DNA of 64,000 nt from positions 4,154,001 through 4,218,000 of the forward strand of contig NZ_CP046172.1 of assembly GCF_011801145.1 (NCBI RefSeq), written 5' to 3'. Numbering within the stretch: position 1 is the first letter of the stretch; each line of letters begins with the position of its first letter. This document shows, in pieces, positions 9,064-15,504 of the stretch. This DNA is from Nocardia arthritidis. GTDB lineage: Bacteria > Actinomycetota > Actinomycetes > Mycobacteriales > Mycobacteriaceae. Under the pieces are notes generated by a model. It saw only the letters and a program-made list of their open reading frames with translations, searched no databases and was not told where the DNA came from. A program made the translations under genes and the position numbers.

Positions 9064-9114
9064 TGTTGGAACGATGGTCCCAAAGTGGTCCCAAGGCTCC
9101 GAATCTTCCCCTAA
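9064..9114 (+). pseudogene. Short coding-tail remnant beside the distal att copy
   Basis: The frame reads CWNDGPKVVPRLRIFP then stop, 32 bases before the 48-bp repeat at 9147. A closely similar tail (DGPKVLPRLRIVPDDA) lies beside the other att copy. Over 36 bases the two agree at about 30 positions by my count. The most likely source is the 3' end of a gene carried by a related element. The protein family is not recognised, and a random match is possible for so short a piece. Confidence 0.4.
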
Positions 9115-9120
9115 CGGCAA

Positions 9121-9150
9121 CCCCTCCGACTGCAGGTCGGGAGGGGTTTT
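9121..9150. terminator. GC-rich hairpin beside the distal att copy
   Basis: CCCCTCCGAC and GGTCGGGAGGGG form a long, nearly perfect stem around a short TGCA-containing loop, followed by TTTT on the plus strand. Its position relative to the 48-bp repeat mirrors the hairpin next to the intact tRNA-Pro gene (12230-12255). It may be an intrinsic terminator for plus-strand transcription. Confidence 0.5.
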
Positions 9151-9194
9151 CTCTGTCGGGCTGACAGGATTTGAACCTGCGACCACTTGACCCC
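9147..9194. repeat. Distal attachment-site copy: 3' part of tRNA-Pro duplicated
   Basis: These 48 bases are identical to 12257-12304. On the minus strand they include the T-arm, variable region and 3' anticodon-arm half of the tRNA-Pro(GGG) gene, but the sequence diverges right after the CCCC of the anticodon loop, so no tRNA can form. This is the classic footprint of site-specific integration into the 3' end of a tRNA gene. The distance between the copies is 3,110 bp. Confidence 0.9.
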
Positions 9195-9290
9195 AGAAAT
9201 CCGGATTTTCAATCTCCGCACGTCACGAACATTAGGCACTCATTCGCCGTTATCGAACGACCTTGGATGTTCACGCCCGCGCATCTCGTG

Positions 9291-9308
9291 TGGTCCCAGG
9301 TGGTCCTA
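9291..9308. repeat. Paired TGGTCCC motifs inside the left end of the element
   Basis: TGGTCCCA at 9291-9298 is followed by TGGTCCTA at 9301-9308, ten bases apart and about 100 bp inside the left repeat. Similar pairs lie at 9075-9093 and 12184-12202. Spacing of 10-11 bases (one helical turn) and position near att sites suggest arm-type recognition sites for a tyrosine integrase; this is inference. Confidence 0.45.
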
Positions 9309-9461
9309 AGCCGGCAGAGCGGTTTCGTCCGACCGACCGAGTTTCCAGATGGCAGTCACACCCGCCTGGGCCTCAACGCCTGGGGCTGGGTTGCACTATC
9401 GGGGACAATCACGGTCCACGGCTGGCTAGGGGATCGGCTACGCCACAGTTCTTGGTCTACG

Positions 9462-11450
9462 CTATCTACGACCTCCGACCGCAGTCTTGGCTCGTCTTCC
9501 AGTTCCGAAGCGGGAACCCGCTGTCACCCGTATGCGCTGCTCAACGTTTACGAGCCCTAGCACCGCCATTGTCAACGCTTCGGGCTCTATCCATTTGTTA
9601 ATATGATCGTCCTTGATGCGGACGGGATTTCCCTCAGAATCAAGAGCCAACTCCTGCTTCTTGAGCTTGAAAGCATGCATAACCTTTGACACCAGCTCAT
9701 CCTCGTACACCTGTTTGACAAGGGAGATTACATCGTTTTGGTCGGCCTTGGGATACTCTTGGGTCCAGAAGTTGAACTCGCTCCTGAACAGAGGAAATGC
9801 AGTATTTACATAGATTGTACCGAATGAGCCTGCAGCTGAATCCCTCCTGTCGAATCGCGCGGCGTGCTGGACGTCCTCCTCGCGAAATGTTTCCCATCTG
9901 ATATCGGGTAGGCCGTCACTCTTTCGGCGTTCAGAGCCCGAAAACTCGCCAGACTCGTCACGGTTAAGAATAATCTTGTCTCCAGTGCCTCCAGCGTCCT
10001 TCGAGCGATTTCGTGGCCTAGTGGCCACCGATTCTTGGTTGTGTGGGTTCCCGGTCCCGGCCCTCGGTCTGCCAGTCGTCGACGATGCCGGATTTCCAGA
10101 TTCTCGGCCAGCATCGTTTTGAACCAGCAGTACTGGGCGAAATCTGGTCGCCAGGCGCTCCATTGTCCGCTTGAGTCGTTCTCGACGGTCAAGGTCATTA
10201 CTGTCCGCAACCCCCTCTCGACTCGCCTCGATTGCCTTTTTTATCGGACCTGGCATTTGCTGATAGAAATTATCCTGCCAATCTTCCCAGGGAAGATTGG
10301 TGCTACCCTTACCGATAAGCATTCCTCGGGATGCTTGTGGCATGACGCCCCAGTGCGTAGGCTCTGACTCCTTGTAGGGCGGCGGAATAACAAAAAGCCA
10401 AACACGCATTCTGATGGCGTCCGGAATACCAAACTGGCGGTACTGTTGAAGTCGATCTTTACGATCGTATGCCTCGTTTTCATATTGAACAGCTATGATC
10501 GGCTTTGTGGGCCCCTTCTCGACATAGAGTGCATCCTCGTCCTTGTCGGTGAGATACCATTCGATACGGGTTCCGTGCCTCACCATCACGGCCCCATGCT
10601 GATGGCTCGGTGAAATCACCGCCTTGATGCCATCTACCCTACGCGGATGAATTGCGAACTTATTTCCGTCCGGGTCGACGATGATTCTGTCCTTACTTTC
10701 GCGCCTTTCGGTCTCGACAGGCTTTGGTTCGATAGTTGCCACGCGCACGGTGACGTTCCTTGGGAGCTCAACAAACCGTGAGTTGAGATAGTTCACAATT
10801 CCTCGCTTGACCTCCTCCTCGCCGCGCTTGTAATCGCCACCCACGGTATCTCTTTTAATGCCGTCGCCTAAGAAGAGAAAGACCGTGCCATGTCCAGCGG
10901 CCTTGATTTCGCCGAAGTGAAATTTTCGCAAGTCAATTCCAAGAGCTTGATTAAACGCAGGTGGAATGCGGTCGCTGATATCATCTGGCGTTCCCGCAAG
11001 GTCGGAATCCTCGTAGTAAACTTCAAAGTCTTTGAGCTGCCACCGATCATGGCGCTCATCGAAGTGAATCCATATCATTCGACCATCTGGCGTCTTCTTG
11101 GTCCACGATATTACGATAATACCGTAAGGATTCCATTCGTAGCACGACGCCTTGAATCCTTGTCCAAAATTCTCGGTCAGCGAGATTGTCCGTCCACCGC
11201 CACCGAACGAGGACAAGAATATCTTGAGATCTTCCTCGTCCATCCCGAGCCCGTTATCGGCAACATAACGCCGTGCGACTCCATGTGCGGCGAAGGACTC
11301 TTCGTCTACTCCGAAATAGACCCATGTCGCTTCGGCCTGAATGGAGTTAACGAGAGCTTCTCGTGCCCATTGATACGGACCACCAGCATTATACGCTTGA
11401 CGGATCAGATGATGAACGTTCTTGTCTGCAACAGAGACAATTGTACCCAT
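9462..11450 (-). CDS. GHKL-family ATPase (HSP90/MORC-like N-terminal domain), island cargo
   Basis: A 662-residue protein. Its first about 110 residues are a GHKL ATPase: N-box REALVNSIQAEA (Glu31, Asn35), ADNGLGM (Asp65, Gly67, Gly69) and a G-rich lid FGGGGRTISLTENFGQGFKAS. A long middle region has alternating strands (GTVFLFLG, RNVTVRVATIEP, GAVMVRHGTRIEWYL), and a polar, probably disordered linker rich in Arg, Ser, Gly lies at about residues 460-540. A helical C-terminal region follows (FNFWTQEYPKADQNDVISLVKQVYED). No signal peptide or membrane helix is present. Stand-alone GHKL ATPases on islands are often linked to defence or DNA topology functions, but the C-terminal part is not recognised, so function is open. 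It is the only complete gene of the element. Confidence 0.85.
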   Translation of the reverse strand: MGTIVSVADKNVHHLIRQAYNAGGPYQWAREALVNSIQAEATWVYFGVDEESFAAHGVARRYVADNGLGMDEEDLKIFLSSFGGGGRTISLTENFGQGFKASCYEWNPYGIIVISWTKKTPDGRMIWIHFDERHDRWQLKDFEVYYEDSDLAGTPDDISDRIPPAFNQALGIDLRKFHFGEIKAAGHGTVFLFLGDGIKRDTVGGDYKRGEEEVKRGIVNYLNSRFVELPRNVTVRVATIEPKPVETERRESKDRIIVDPDGNKFAIHPRRVDGIKAVISPSHQHGAVMVRHGTRIEWYLTDKDEDALYVEKGPTKPIIAVQYENEAYDRKDRLQQYRQFGIPDAIRMRVWLFVIPPPYKESEPTHWGVMPQASRGMLIGKGSTNLPWEDWQDNFYQQMPGPIKKAIEASREGVADSNDLDRRERLKRTMERLATRFRPVLLVQNDAGRESGNPASSTTGRPRAGTGNPHNQESVATRPRNRSKDAGGTGDKIILNRDESGEFSGSERRKSDGLPDIRWETFREEDVQHAARFDRRDSAAGSFGTIYVNTAFPLFRSEFNFWTQEYPKADQNDVISLVKQVYEDELVSKVMHAFKLKKQELALDSEGNPVRIKDDHINKWIEPEALTMAVLGLVNVEQRIRVTAGSRFGTGRRAKTAVGGRR

Positions 11451-11466
11451 AGTCGCTTATCGCTTT

Positions 11467-11512
11467 CTCCTAGCTTGCTAGGAGGCCGTACTAGCGCCTC
11501 TAATGGCGCTAG
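11467..11512 (-). promoter_or_regulatory. Two hairpins in the 5' leader of the GHKL gene
   Basis: Two perfect inverted repeats lie 16-62 bases upstream of the ATG at 11450: CTAGCGCC with GGCGCTAG (arms 11491-11498 and 11505-11512, six-base loop) and CTCCTAG with CTAGGAG (11467-11473 and 11478-11484, four-base loop). The second includes AGGAG, the only ribosome-site-like sequence in the leader, although it is 17 bases from the ATG. They could be operators or an RNA structure controlling translation. Confidence 0.5.
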
Positions 11513-11945
11513 CTCGTGTCGGTGATCGTACTCGCAAGCACGCGACGTAACCAGAAGATTGCGATGAGTTACAGGACTTCTGTGCGCATGCAAGGCTCAT
11601 TACGAGCTACTAACGCAAAACGTGCCAACCGTTTTGTTATAAGCTTGCCCACGATCCTTTGTGGTCGAGCCAATGCTGCCCCAAACGAAAGCACCGGGAC
11701 AGTGCCTGGACAAGAACGGGACTCGCCAAGTCCCGGCACCGTCCCGGCAGGTGACCTTGAAAATCTGCCCTGAACTGCGCGTTCGGCACACGACCAACCA
11801 AAGAACAAATCCGGGCAGATTTTCAAGGTTACCGAGGAGGGACGGGAGGGGCGTGAGGACGCAAATCGGGGCCGGGTGCCGAGTGGTTGCGTTGGTCGAC
11901 ACGTTGGATGTCCGCTGCCCACGGCGGTGTGTTCGCGCGTCGTAA
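11513..11945. other. Non-coding part of the element with strong secondary structure
   Basis: No credible gene is seen. Two nested structures are present. CCGGGACAGTGCC (11694-11706) pairs with GGCACCGTCCCGG (11735-11747) at 12 of 13 positions, enclosing CGGGAC/GTCCCG (11717-11722 and 11730-11735). Next to it is a perfect 17-base inverted repeat, 11754-11770 (ACCTTGAAAATCTGCCC) with 11813-11829, around a 42-base loop. Such structure could mark an origin, a transfer site, a terminator or a structured RNA. Confidence 0.55.
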
Positions 11946-12152
11946 ACGCTCAGTGCGCTAGACCAGGCCACCACCGAGAGTGGCGGTTCGAAAACCACAA
12001 ATGACGGTGAGCTCTTGTCGCGGTTCTTGACGATGCCGAACGTCGGGCCGCTGATCCCCGAGCTGCTGGCGCGCATCAGCGGCGAAGAGTACTGGTCCTC
12101 GGACGGTCCCAAAGTGCTGCCGAGGCTTCGGATCGTCCCCGACGACGCCTGA
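11946..12152 (+). pseudogene. 3' coding fragment at the right end of the element
   Basis: An open frame without a good start begins right after a TAA at 11943 and runs to TGA 12152. It includes TESGGSKTTNDGELLSRF, MPNVGPLIPELLARISGEEY and the tail DGPKVLPRLRIVPDDA. The same tail recurs beside the other att copy (9064-9114). An internal ATG at 12033 could begin a 39-residue peptide, but there is no ribosome site. I interpret it as the remnant of an element-borne gene adjoining the att site; the family is unknown. Confidence 0.45.
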
Positions 12153-12183
12153 CAACACTGAGAACGGGGTGATTTACCTGTTG

Positions 12184-12202
12184 TGGTCCCCACATGGTCC
12201 CA
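12184..12202. repeat. Paired TGGTCCC motifs next to the tRNA-proximal att copy
   Basis: TGGTCCC at 12184-12190 and TGGTCCCA at 12195-12202 are 11 bases apart, 73 bases before the 48-bp repeat at 12257. The pair beside the distal repeat (9075-9093) starts 72 bases before that repeat, in the same orientation and spacing. The matched geometry supports a shared recombination-site layout. Confidence 0.5.
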
Positions 12203-12229
12203 AGCCGAGCGGACCCTCCAACGAGCAAA

Positions 12230-12255
12230 CCCCTCCGATCGCACGTCAGGAGGGG
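12230..12255 (-). terminator. Hairpin downstream of tRNA-Pro
   Basis: CCCCTCC (12230-12236) and GGAGGGG (12249-12255) form a seven-base stem with a 12-base loop. Read on the minus strand it follows the tRNA 3' end by about ten bases and runs into TTTG. It therefore probably ends tRNA transcription, and a T-run on the other side makes it possibly bidirectional. Confidence 0.6.
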
Positions 12256-12265
12256 ATTTTCTCTG

Positions 12266-12339
12266 TCGGGCTGACAGGATTTGAACCTGCGACCACTTGA
12301 CCCCCAGTCAAGTGCGCTACCAAACTGCGCCACAGCCCG
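12266..12339 (-). tRNA. tRNA-Pro (anticodon GGG)
   Basis: The minus strand folds as a complete tRNA of 74 bases. The acceptor stem is CGGGCTG with CAGCCCG and discriminator A. The D-arm is GCGCAGTTTGGTAGCGC, the anticodon stem CTTGA/TCAAG has loop CTGGGGG with anticodon GGG, and the T-arm is CAGGTTCAAATCCTG. No CCA is encoded. Its 3' portion serves as the attachment site of the neighbouring element. Confidence 0.95.
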
Positions 12340-12370
12340 TTGCACCGGTTGTTTTGGGTGCTCGAAGAGA

Positions 12371-13069
12371 TTACCTCAGGGTGTTGCGTGACGACGAATC
12401 GCCTGGAAGATGGGTGTTTTGTGGGGGTGGGGTCATCGCCAAATGGGCTGCCCGCGTGGCTACTTCGGTGGCGGAGGCGGGGTTTTGGCCGGTGATGAGG
12501 TGGCCGTCGGTGATTACGTGGGGGAGGAAGCTCGGTCCTGTGGAGATGTCGGCGCCGCGGGCGGCGAGTTCGTCGGCGAGGAGGTAGGGAACGAGGCGGG
12601 TCATGCCGACGGCGCATTCTTCGGCGTTGGTGAAGCAGGTGATTTTTTTGCCGGTTATCAGGGTGCCGGCGTTGAGTAGGGCCGCTGGGCCGTGGCAGAC
12701 GGCGGCGATGACGCTGCCGGATTCGTGGTGTCGTTGGATGAGGTGGGCGAGGTCTGTGGCGTCCGGGAAGTCGAGTGCGGCGCCGTGTCCGCCCGCGAGG
12801 AAGAGGATGGCCGCGGGTTCGATTTCGGACGGGCAGGCCGTGTGGGCGAGTTTGGTGCGCATTTGTGGGTCGCGGAAGAAGGCATGCTGCACCGGGTCGC
12901 GTTCGTCGATCGCCTCCAGGGGTGGGCGACCGCCGCGCACCGATACCGTGTCGACCTGGAAGCCGTTGTCGCGGAACACTTTCCAGGCGTCGGCTAGTTC
13001 CGATGCGTAGGCGCCGGTTGGTCGGTCGCCGATGCGGTCGCAGCTTGTCATGGCGAGGATGGCGCGCAT
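12371..13069 (-). CDS. DJ-1/PfpI family protein (class I glutamine amidotransferase-like)
   Basis: About 232 residues from ATG 13069, two bases after the stop of the upstream SRPBCC gene. The nucleophile elbow VCHGPAALLN holds the family Cys, preceded by LFLAGGHGAALDFP and followed by TGKKITCFTNAEE, the Hsp31/glyoxalase III-like arrangement. Members act as glyoxalases, deglycases or chaperones, and in pathways sometimes as hydratases. It is the last gene of the minus-strand tailoring operon, but its role may be general protection from reactive carbonyls. The C-terminal 20 residues are polar and poorly conserved in character. Confidence 0.85.
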   Translation of the reverse strand: MRAILAMTSCDRIGDRPTGAYASELADAWKVFRDNGFQVDTVSVRGGRPPLEAIDERDPVQHAFFRDPQMRTKLAHTACPSEIEPAAILFLAGGHGAALDFPDATDLAHLIQRHHESGSVIAAVCHGPAALLNAGTLITGKKITCFTNAEECAVGMTRLVPYLLADELAARGADISTGPSFLPHVITDGHLITGQNPASATEVATRAAHLAMTPPPQNTHLPGDSSSRNTLR

Positions 13070-13071
13070 GG

Positions 13072-13497
13072 TCAATCCTCGCGTTCGGCGAGGGCGGCCA
13101 GCGTTTCGACCGATCGCGGGATGCCTGCGGTGAGCGCGGGGCCGAAGCTGTGGCCGAAGTGGTCCGCGGCTGGTCCGACCAGTTCGGCGCGGTGGGTGAT
13201 CCTGGTGCGGCCGTTGGGCAGTGCGGTGAGGGTGTTGACGAGGCGCAGGGTGACGGTGTCGGCGATCTCGGTTTCCGAGACGTAGCCGGTGTTCTCGGTC
13301 GCGTCGGCGATGCGCAGGGGCAGCGGTTCCTGGCCGGTGGGGGTGAGTTCGCCGGTGGCGCCCGCGGTGAACGGGCCGTTCAGCCGGACCTGTTCGACGG
13401 CGTTGTTCCAGGTGGGCCAGCGCGAAACGTCGGTGTAGAGCCGCCAGATGGCGGCGGGTTCGGCGGGTGTTTCGACGCTGTGTTCAAAGGTCCACAT
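13072..13497 (-). CDS. SRPBCC-fold (polyketide cyclase-like) protein
   Basis: A 141-residue protein that begins MWTFEHSVETPAEPAAIW and continues LYTDVSRWPTWNNAVEQVRLNG, the usual START/SRPBCC opening. It ends in a long C-terminal helix (PRSVETLAALAER) that closes the hydrophobic cavity. The start overlaps the end of the acetyltransferase gene by 14 bases. Such proteins bind hydrophobic ligands and sometimes catalyse cyclisation or dehydration in polyketide pathways. No catalytic residues can be assigned by eye. Confidence 0.8.
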   Translation of the reverse strand: MWTFEHSVETPAEPAAIWRLYTDVSRWPTWNNAVEQVRLNGPFTAGATGELTPTGQEPLPLRIADATENTGYVSETEIADTVTLRLVNTLTALPNGRTRITHRAELVGPAADHFGHSFGPALTAGIPRSVETLAALAERED

Positions 13498-14194
13498 CGG
13501 AGGTTGCCTCCTCGATCAGGCCGCGCTCGCGCGCGACGGATGCCAATTCGTCGACGGTGCCCGCCATCAGCACCGGCAGGTGTGCGGTGACCTCGTCGAC
13601 CGGCCAGCGCCACCAGGCGATCCGGCGCAGCAGCGCGATCCGCTCCGCGTCGAACCGCAGCCGCACCAGCCGGGCCGGATTGCCCGCGACGATTCCGTAG
13701 TCCGGAACATCCACTGTGACAACGGATCTGGCGGCGACGATCGCGCCGTCGCCGATTCGCACGCCGGGCATGATGACGGCCTCCTGCCCGATCCACACGT
13801 CGTTGCCGACGACGGTGTCGCCGCGGTACGGGCGGTCGCGGAAGAGTTCGGCCGCCTGTGTCCATGCCCCGCCCAGCAGCGGGAACGGATAGGTGGATAC
13901 GCCGGTCGCCCGGTGGTTGGCGGCGTTCATGAAGAATTGGACGCGCCGGGCCAGCGCGCAGTATCTGCCGATCACCAGCCGGTCCGGCCCGTAGTGGAAC
14001 AGGATGTTGTTGCGTTCGAAGCCGGTCGGGTCGTCGGGGTCGTCGTAGTAGGTGTAGTCGCCGACCTCGGTGAGTTCCGACTGTACGAGCGGTTTGAGGA
14101 ATACCACCCGCTGCTGTTCGATCGCGCCACCCGCACGCGGGCTGTACAGGGCGGGGTAAAGCTGGTCGGGATCCGGTGCTGCCAGGTCGCTCAT
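13484..14194 (-). CDS. Xenobiotic-type hexapeptide acetyltransferase (Vat/CatB family)
   Basis: About 236 residues from ATG 14194, whose ATGA overlaps the P450 stop. It is a left-handed beta-helix O-acetyltransferase. Visible features are FMNAANHRATGVSTYPFPLLG (with the catalytic His of Vat-type enzymes), GDTVVGNDVWIGQEAVIMPG and IGDGAIVAARSVVT, ending YGIVAGNPARLVRLRF. The family acetylates hydroxyl groups of streptogramin A, chloramphenicol and similar compounds. Within this operon it could acetylate the pathway product or provide self-protection; resistance activity is not shown by sequence alone. Confidence 0.88.
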   Translation of the reverse strand: MSDLAAPDPDQLYPALYSPRAGGAIEQQRVVFLKPLVQSELTEVGDYTYYDDPDDPTGFERNNILFHYGPDRLVIGRYCALARRVQFFMNAANHRATGVSTYPFPLLGGAWTQAAELFRDRPYRGDTVVGNDVWIGQEAVIMPGVRIGDGAIVAARSVVTVDVPDYGIVAGNPARLVRLRFDAERIALLRRIAWWRWPVDEVTAHLPVLMAGTVDELASVARERGLIEEATSDVDL

Positions 14195-15504
14195 GTCGTC
14201 CGCCATTCGATCGGCAGATGTTTGATGCCGTTCTGGAAGTTCGATCGCAGCCGCTGGGGTTCACCGGCGAGTTCGACCTCACCCAGTTGTTCGAGCACCG
14301 CGGCGAACATCGCACGCATCTGGGTGCGGGCCAGATGGGCGGCGATGCAGAAATGCGGTCCGTGCCCGAATGCCAGATGCGGATTCGGGTCGCGGGTGAT
14401 GTCGAACCGGTCCGGGTCCGCGAACACCCGCTCGTCCCGGTTGGCGGAGGCGAAGAAGACGACGACCTTGTCGCCCTCCTCGATGGGCACATTGCCGAGG
14501 GTGGTGTCGGCGTCGGCGGTGCGCCGGAATTGGGTGACCGGCGACCACCAGCGCAGCATCTCCTCGACCGCGCTGTCGAGCAGGCCGGGATCCGCGCGCA
14601 GCCTGCGGTATTCGTCCGGATGCGACAGCAGCGCGAACATGCCGCCCGGCAACGCGTTTCGGACGGTTTCGTTCCCGGCCACCGAGAACAGGAAGAACAC
14701 CTGCTCGAATTCGTCGAGGGTGACCCGGTCGGCCTGCTGCAGCAGGATCGACATGATGTCGTCGCCAGGATGACGACGCCGGTATTCGCCCAGCTCGCGC
14801 GCGTACGCGTAGAGATCGGCCATACCGAACGGATGCCGCGAGTCCGGCATCCTGCCGTCGGCGTCGGGTTGCGGGCGCACCCGCAGCGCGGTGCGGGCCA
14901 TCGGGCTGGCGTTGGCGACGTCGAAGGCGTCGCTGGCGTTGTATTCGGCGTCGAGCAGGCCGATCACCCGGTTGCTCCAGTCGAACATGAGCCATCGGTC
15001 CGACTCGGGTATTCCGAGCAGATCCGCGAGGCTCAGCAGCGGCAGGTCCGCGGCGATATCGCGGGCGAAATCGGCCGTACCGCGCCGCGCCAGCGCGGCG
15101 ACCAGGCGATCGGCGTGCTCCCGGATGCGTTCCTCCAGCATCGCGACCGCGCGCGGGGTGAACGAGCGGGCCAGCAGACCGCGGATCCGGCCGTGGTCGG
15201 GCGGATCCATATTGATCATCATCCGGCGCAGCGGTCCGAGCAGTTGCGGTGTCGCGTCGTAGATCTGGGTCAGCCCGCGGCTGGACGAGAAGAGCCGTGG
15301 CGTGCGCAGTACGACCTGCGCCTCGGCGTGGCGCAGCACGGCCCAGAAGCCGGGGCCGGGTGCGAGATGGTCGACGGCGGGTTCCTCGACCCACACCGCG
15401 GCGGCCGCCTGCCGCAGCCTGGCGAACGCCTCGTGCGGCACGCCGCGCACGTAGCTGTCGGGATGGAAGATGGCCGTGGTGTCGTCGATATCGTTGCGGG
15501 TCAT
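14191..15504 (-). CDS. Cytochrome P450 monooxygenase
   Basis: A 437-residue bacterial P450. The I-helix oxygen-binding motif is VAGNETVRN, the ExxR pair lies in EEMLRWWSP, and the heme-ligand loop FGHGPHFCIAAHLAR holds the axial Cys. Substrate-region stretch SSSRGLTQIYDATP and NMDPPDHGRIRGLLARSFTP are typical of actinomycete class I enzymes. It overlaps its neighbours on both sides by four bases, so it is co-translated with the flavin oxidase upstream and the acetyltransferase downstream. It would need ferredoxin and reductase partners from elsewhere. It probably hydroxylates or otherwise oxidises the product of this cluster. Confidence 0.96.
   Translation of the reverse strand: MTRNDIDDTTAIFHPDSYVRGVPHEAFARLRQAAAAVWVEEPAVDHLAPGPGFWAVLRHAEAQVVLRTPRLFSSSRGLTQIYDATPQLLGPLRRMMINMDPPDHGRIRGLLARSFTPRAVAMLEERIREHADRLVAALARRGTADFARDIAADLPLLSLADLLGIPESDRWLMFDWSNRVIGLLDAEYNASDAFDVANASPMARTALRVRPQPDADGRMPDSRHPFGMADLYAYARELGEYRRRHPGDDIMSILLQQADRVTLDEFEQVFFLFSVAGNETVRNALPGGMFALLSHPDEYRRLRADPGLLDSAVEEMLRWWSPVTQFRRTADADTTLGNVPIEEGDKVVVFFASANRDERVFADPDRFDITRDPNPHLAFGHGPHFCIAAHLARTQMRAMFAAVLEQLGEVELAGEPQRLRSNFQNGIKHLPIEWRTT

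Larger units (their letters stand above)
8369..9146. other. Gene-poor stretch with transposase and other remnants
   Basis: No intact gene is convincing here. It contains an IS5-type transposase fragment on the minus strand (8650-8797). It also has a short plus-strand run between about 8800 and 9030 (SAIILHETANRLGFNEHG) that reads like coding sequence but has no family I recognise, a short coding tail ending at 9114, and a hairpin at 9121-9146. The mixture is typical of decayed mobile DNA beside a tRNA integration site. Confidence 0.5.
9147..12304. mobile_element. Small integrated element at tRNA-Pro, GHKL ATPase cargo, no integrase seen
   Basis: The segment is bounded by 48-bp perfect direct repeats that include the 3' part of tRNA-Pro. 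Its base composition is visibly lower in GC than the surroundings and its codon use is more relaxed. The only clear gene is a GHKL ATPase. A right-hand coding tail (11946-12152), paired TGGTCCC repeats near each end and strong hairpins complete it. No intact integrase, excisionase or replication gene is present, so it would depend on a helper or is a deletion derivative. The intact tRNA at 12266-12339 means the insertion did not destroy the tRNA. Confidence 0.8.

Noticed and set aside
9171..9560. Plus-strand frame covering the left end of the tRNA island
   Set aside because: It starts inside the tRNA-derived repeat and ends antisense to the GHKL ATPase gene; no family or start signal.
13484..14194. 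Calling the acetyltransferase a streptogramin or chloramphenicol resistance gene
   Set aside because: The fold and active-site region match, but the substrate cannot be read from sequence and the gene sits within a tailoring operon.
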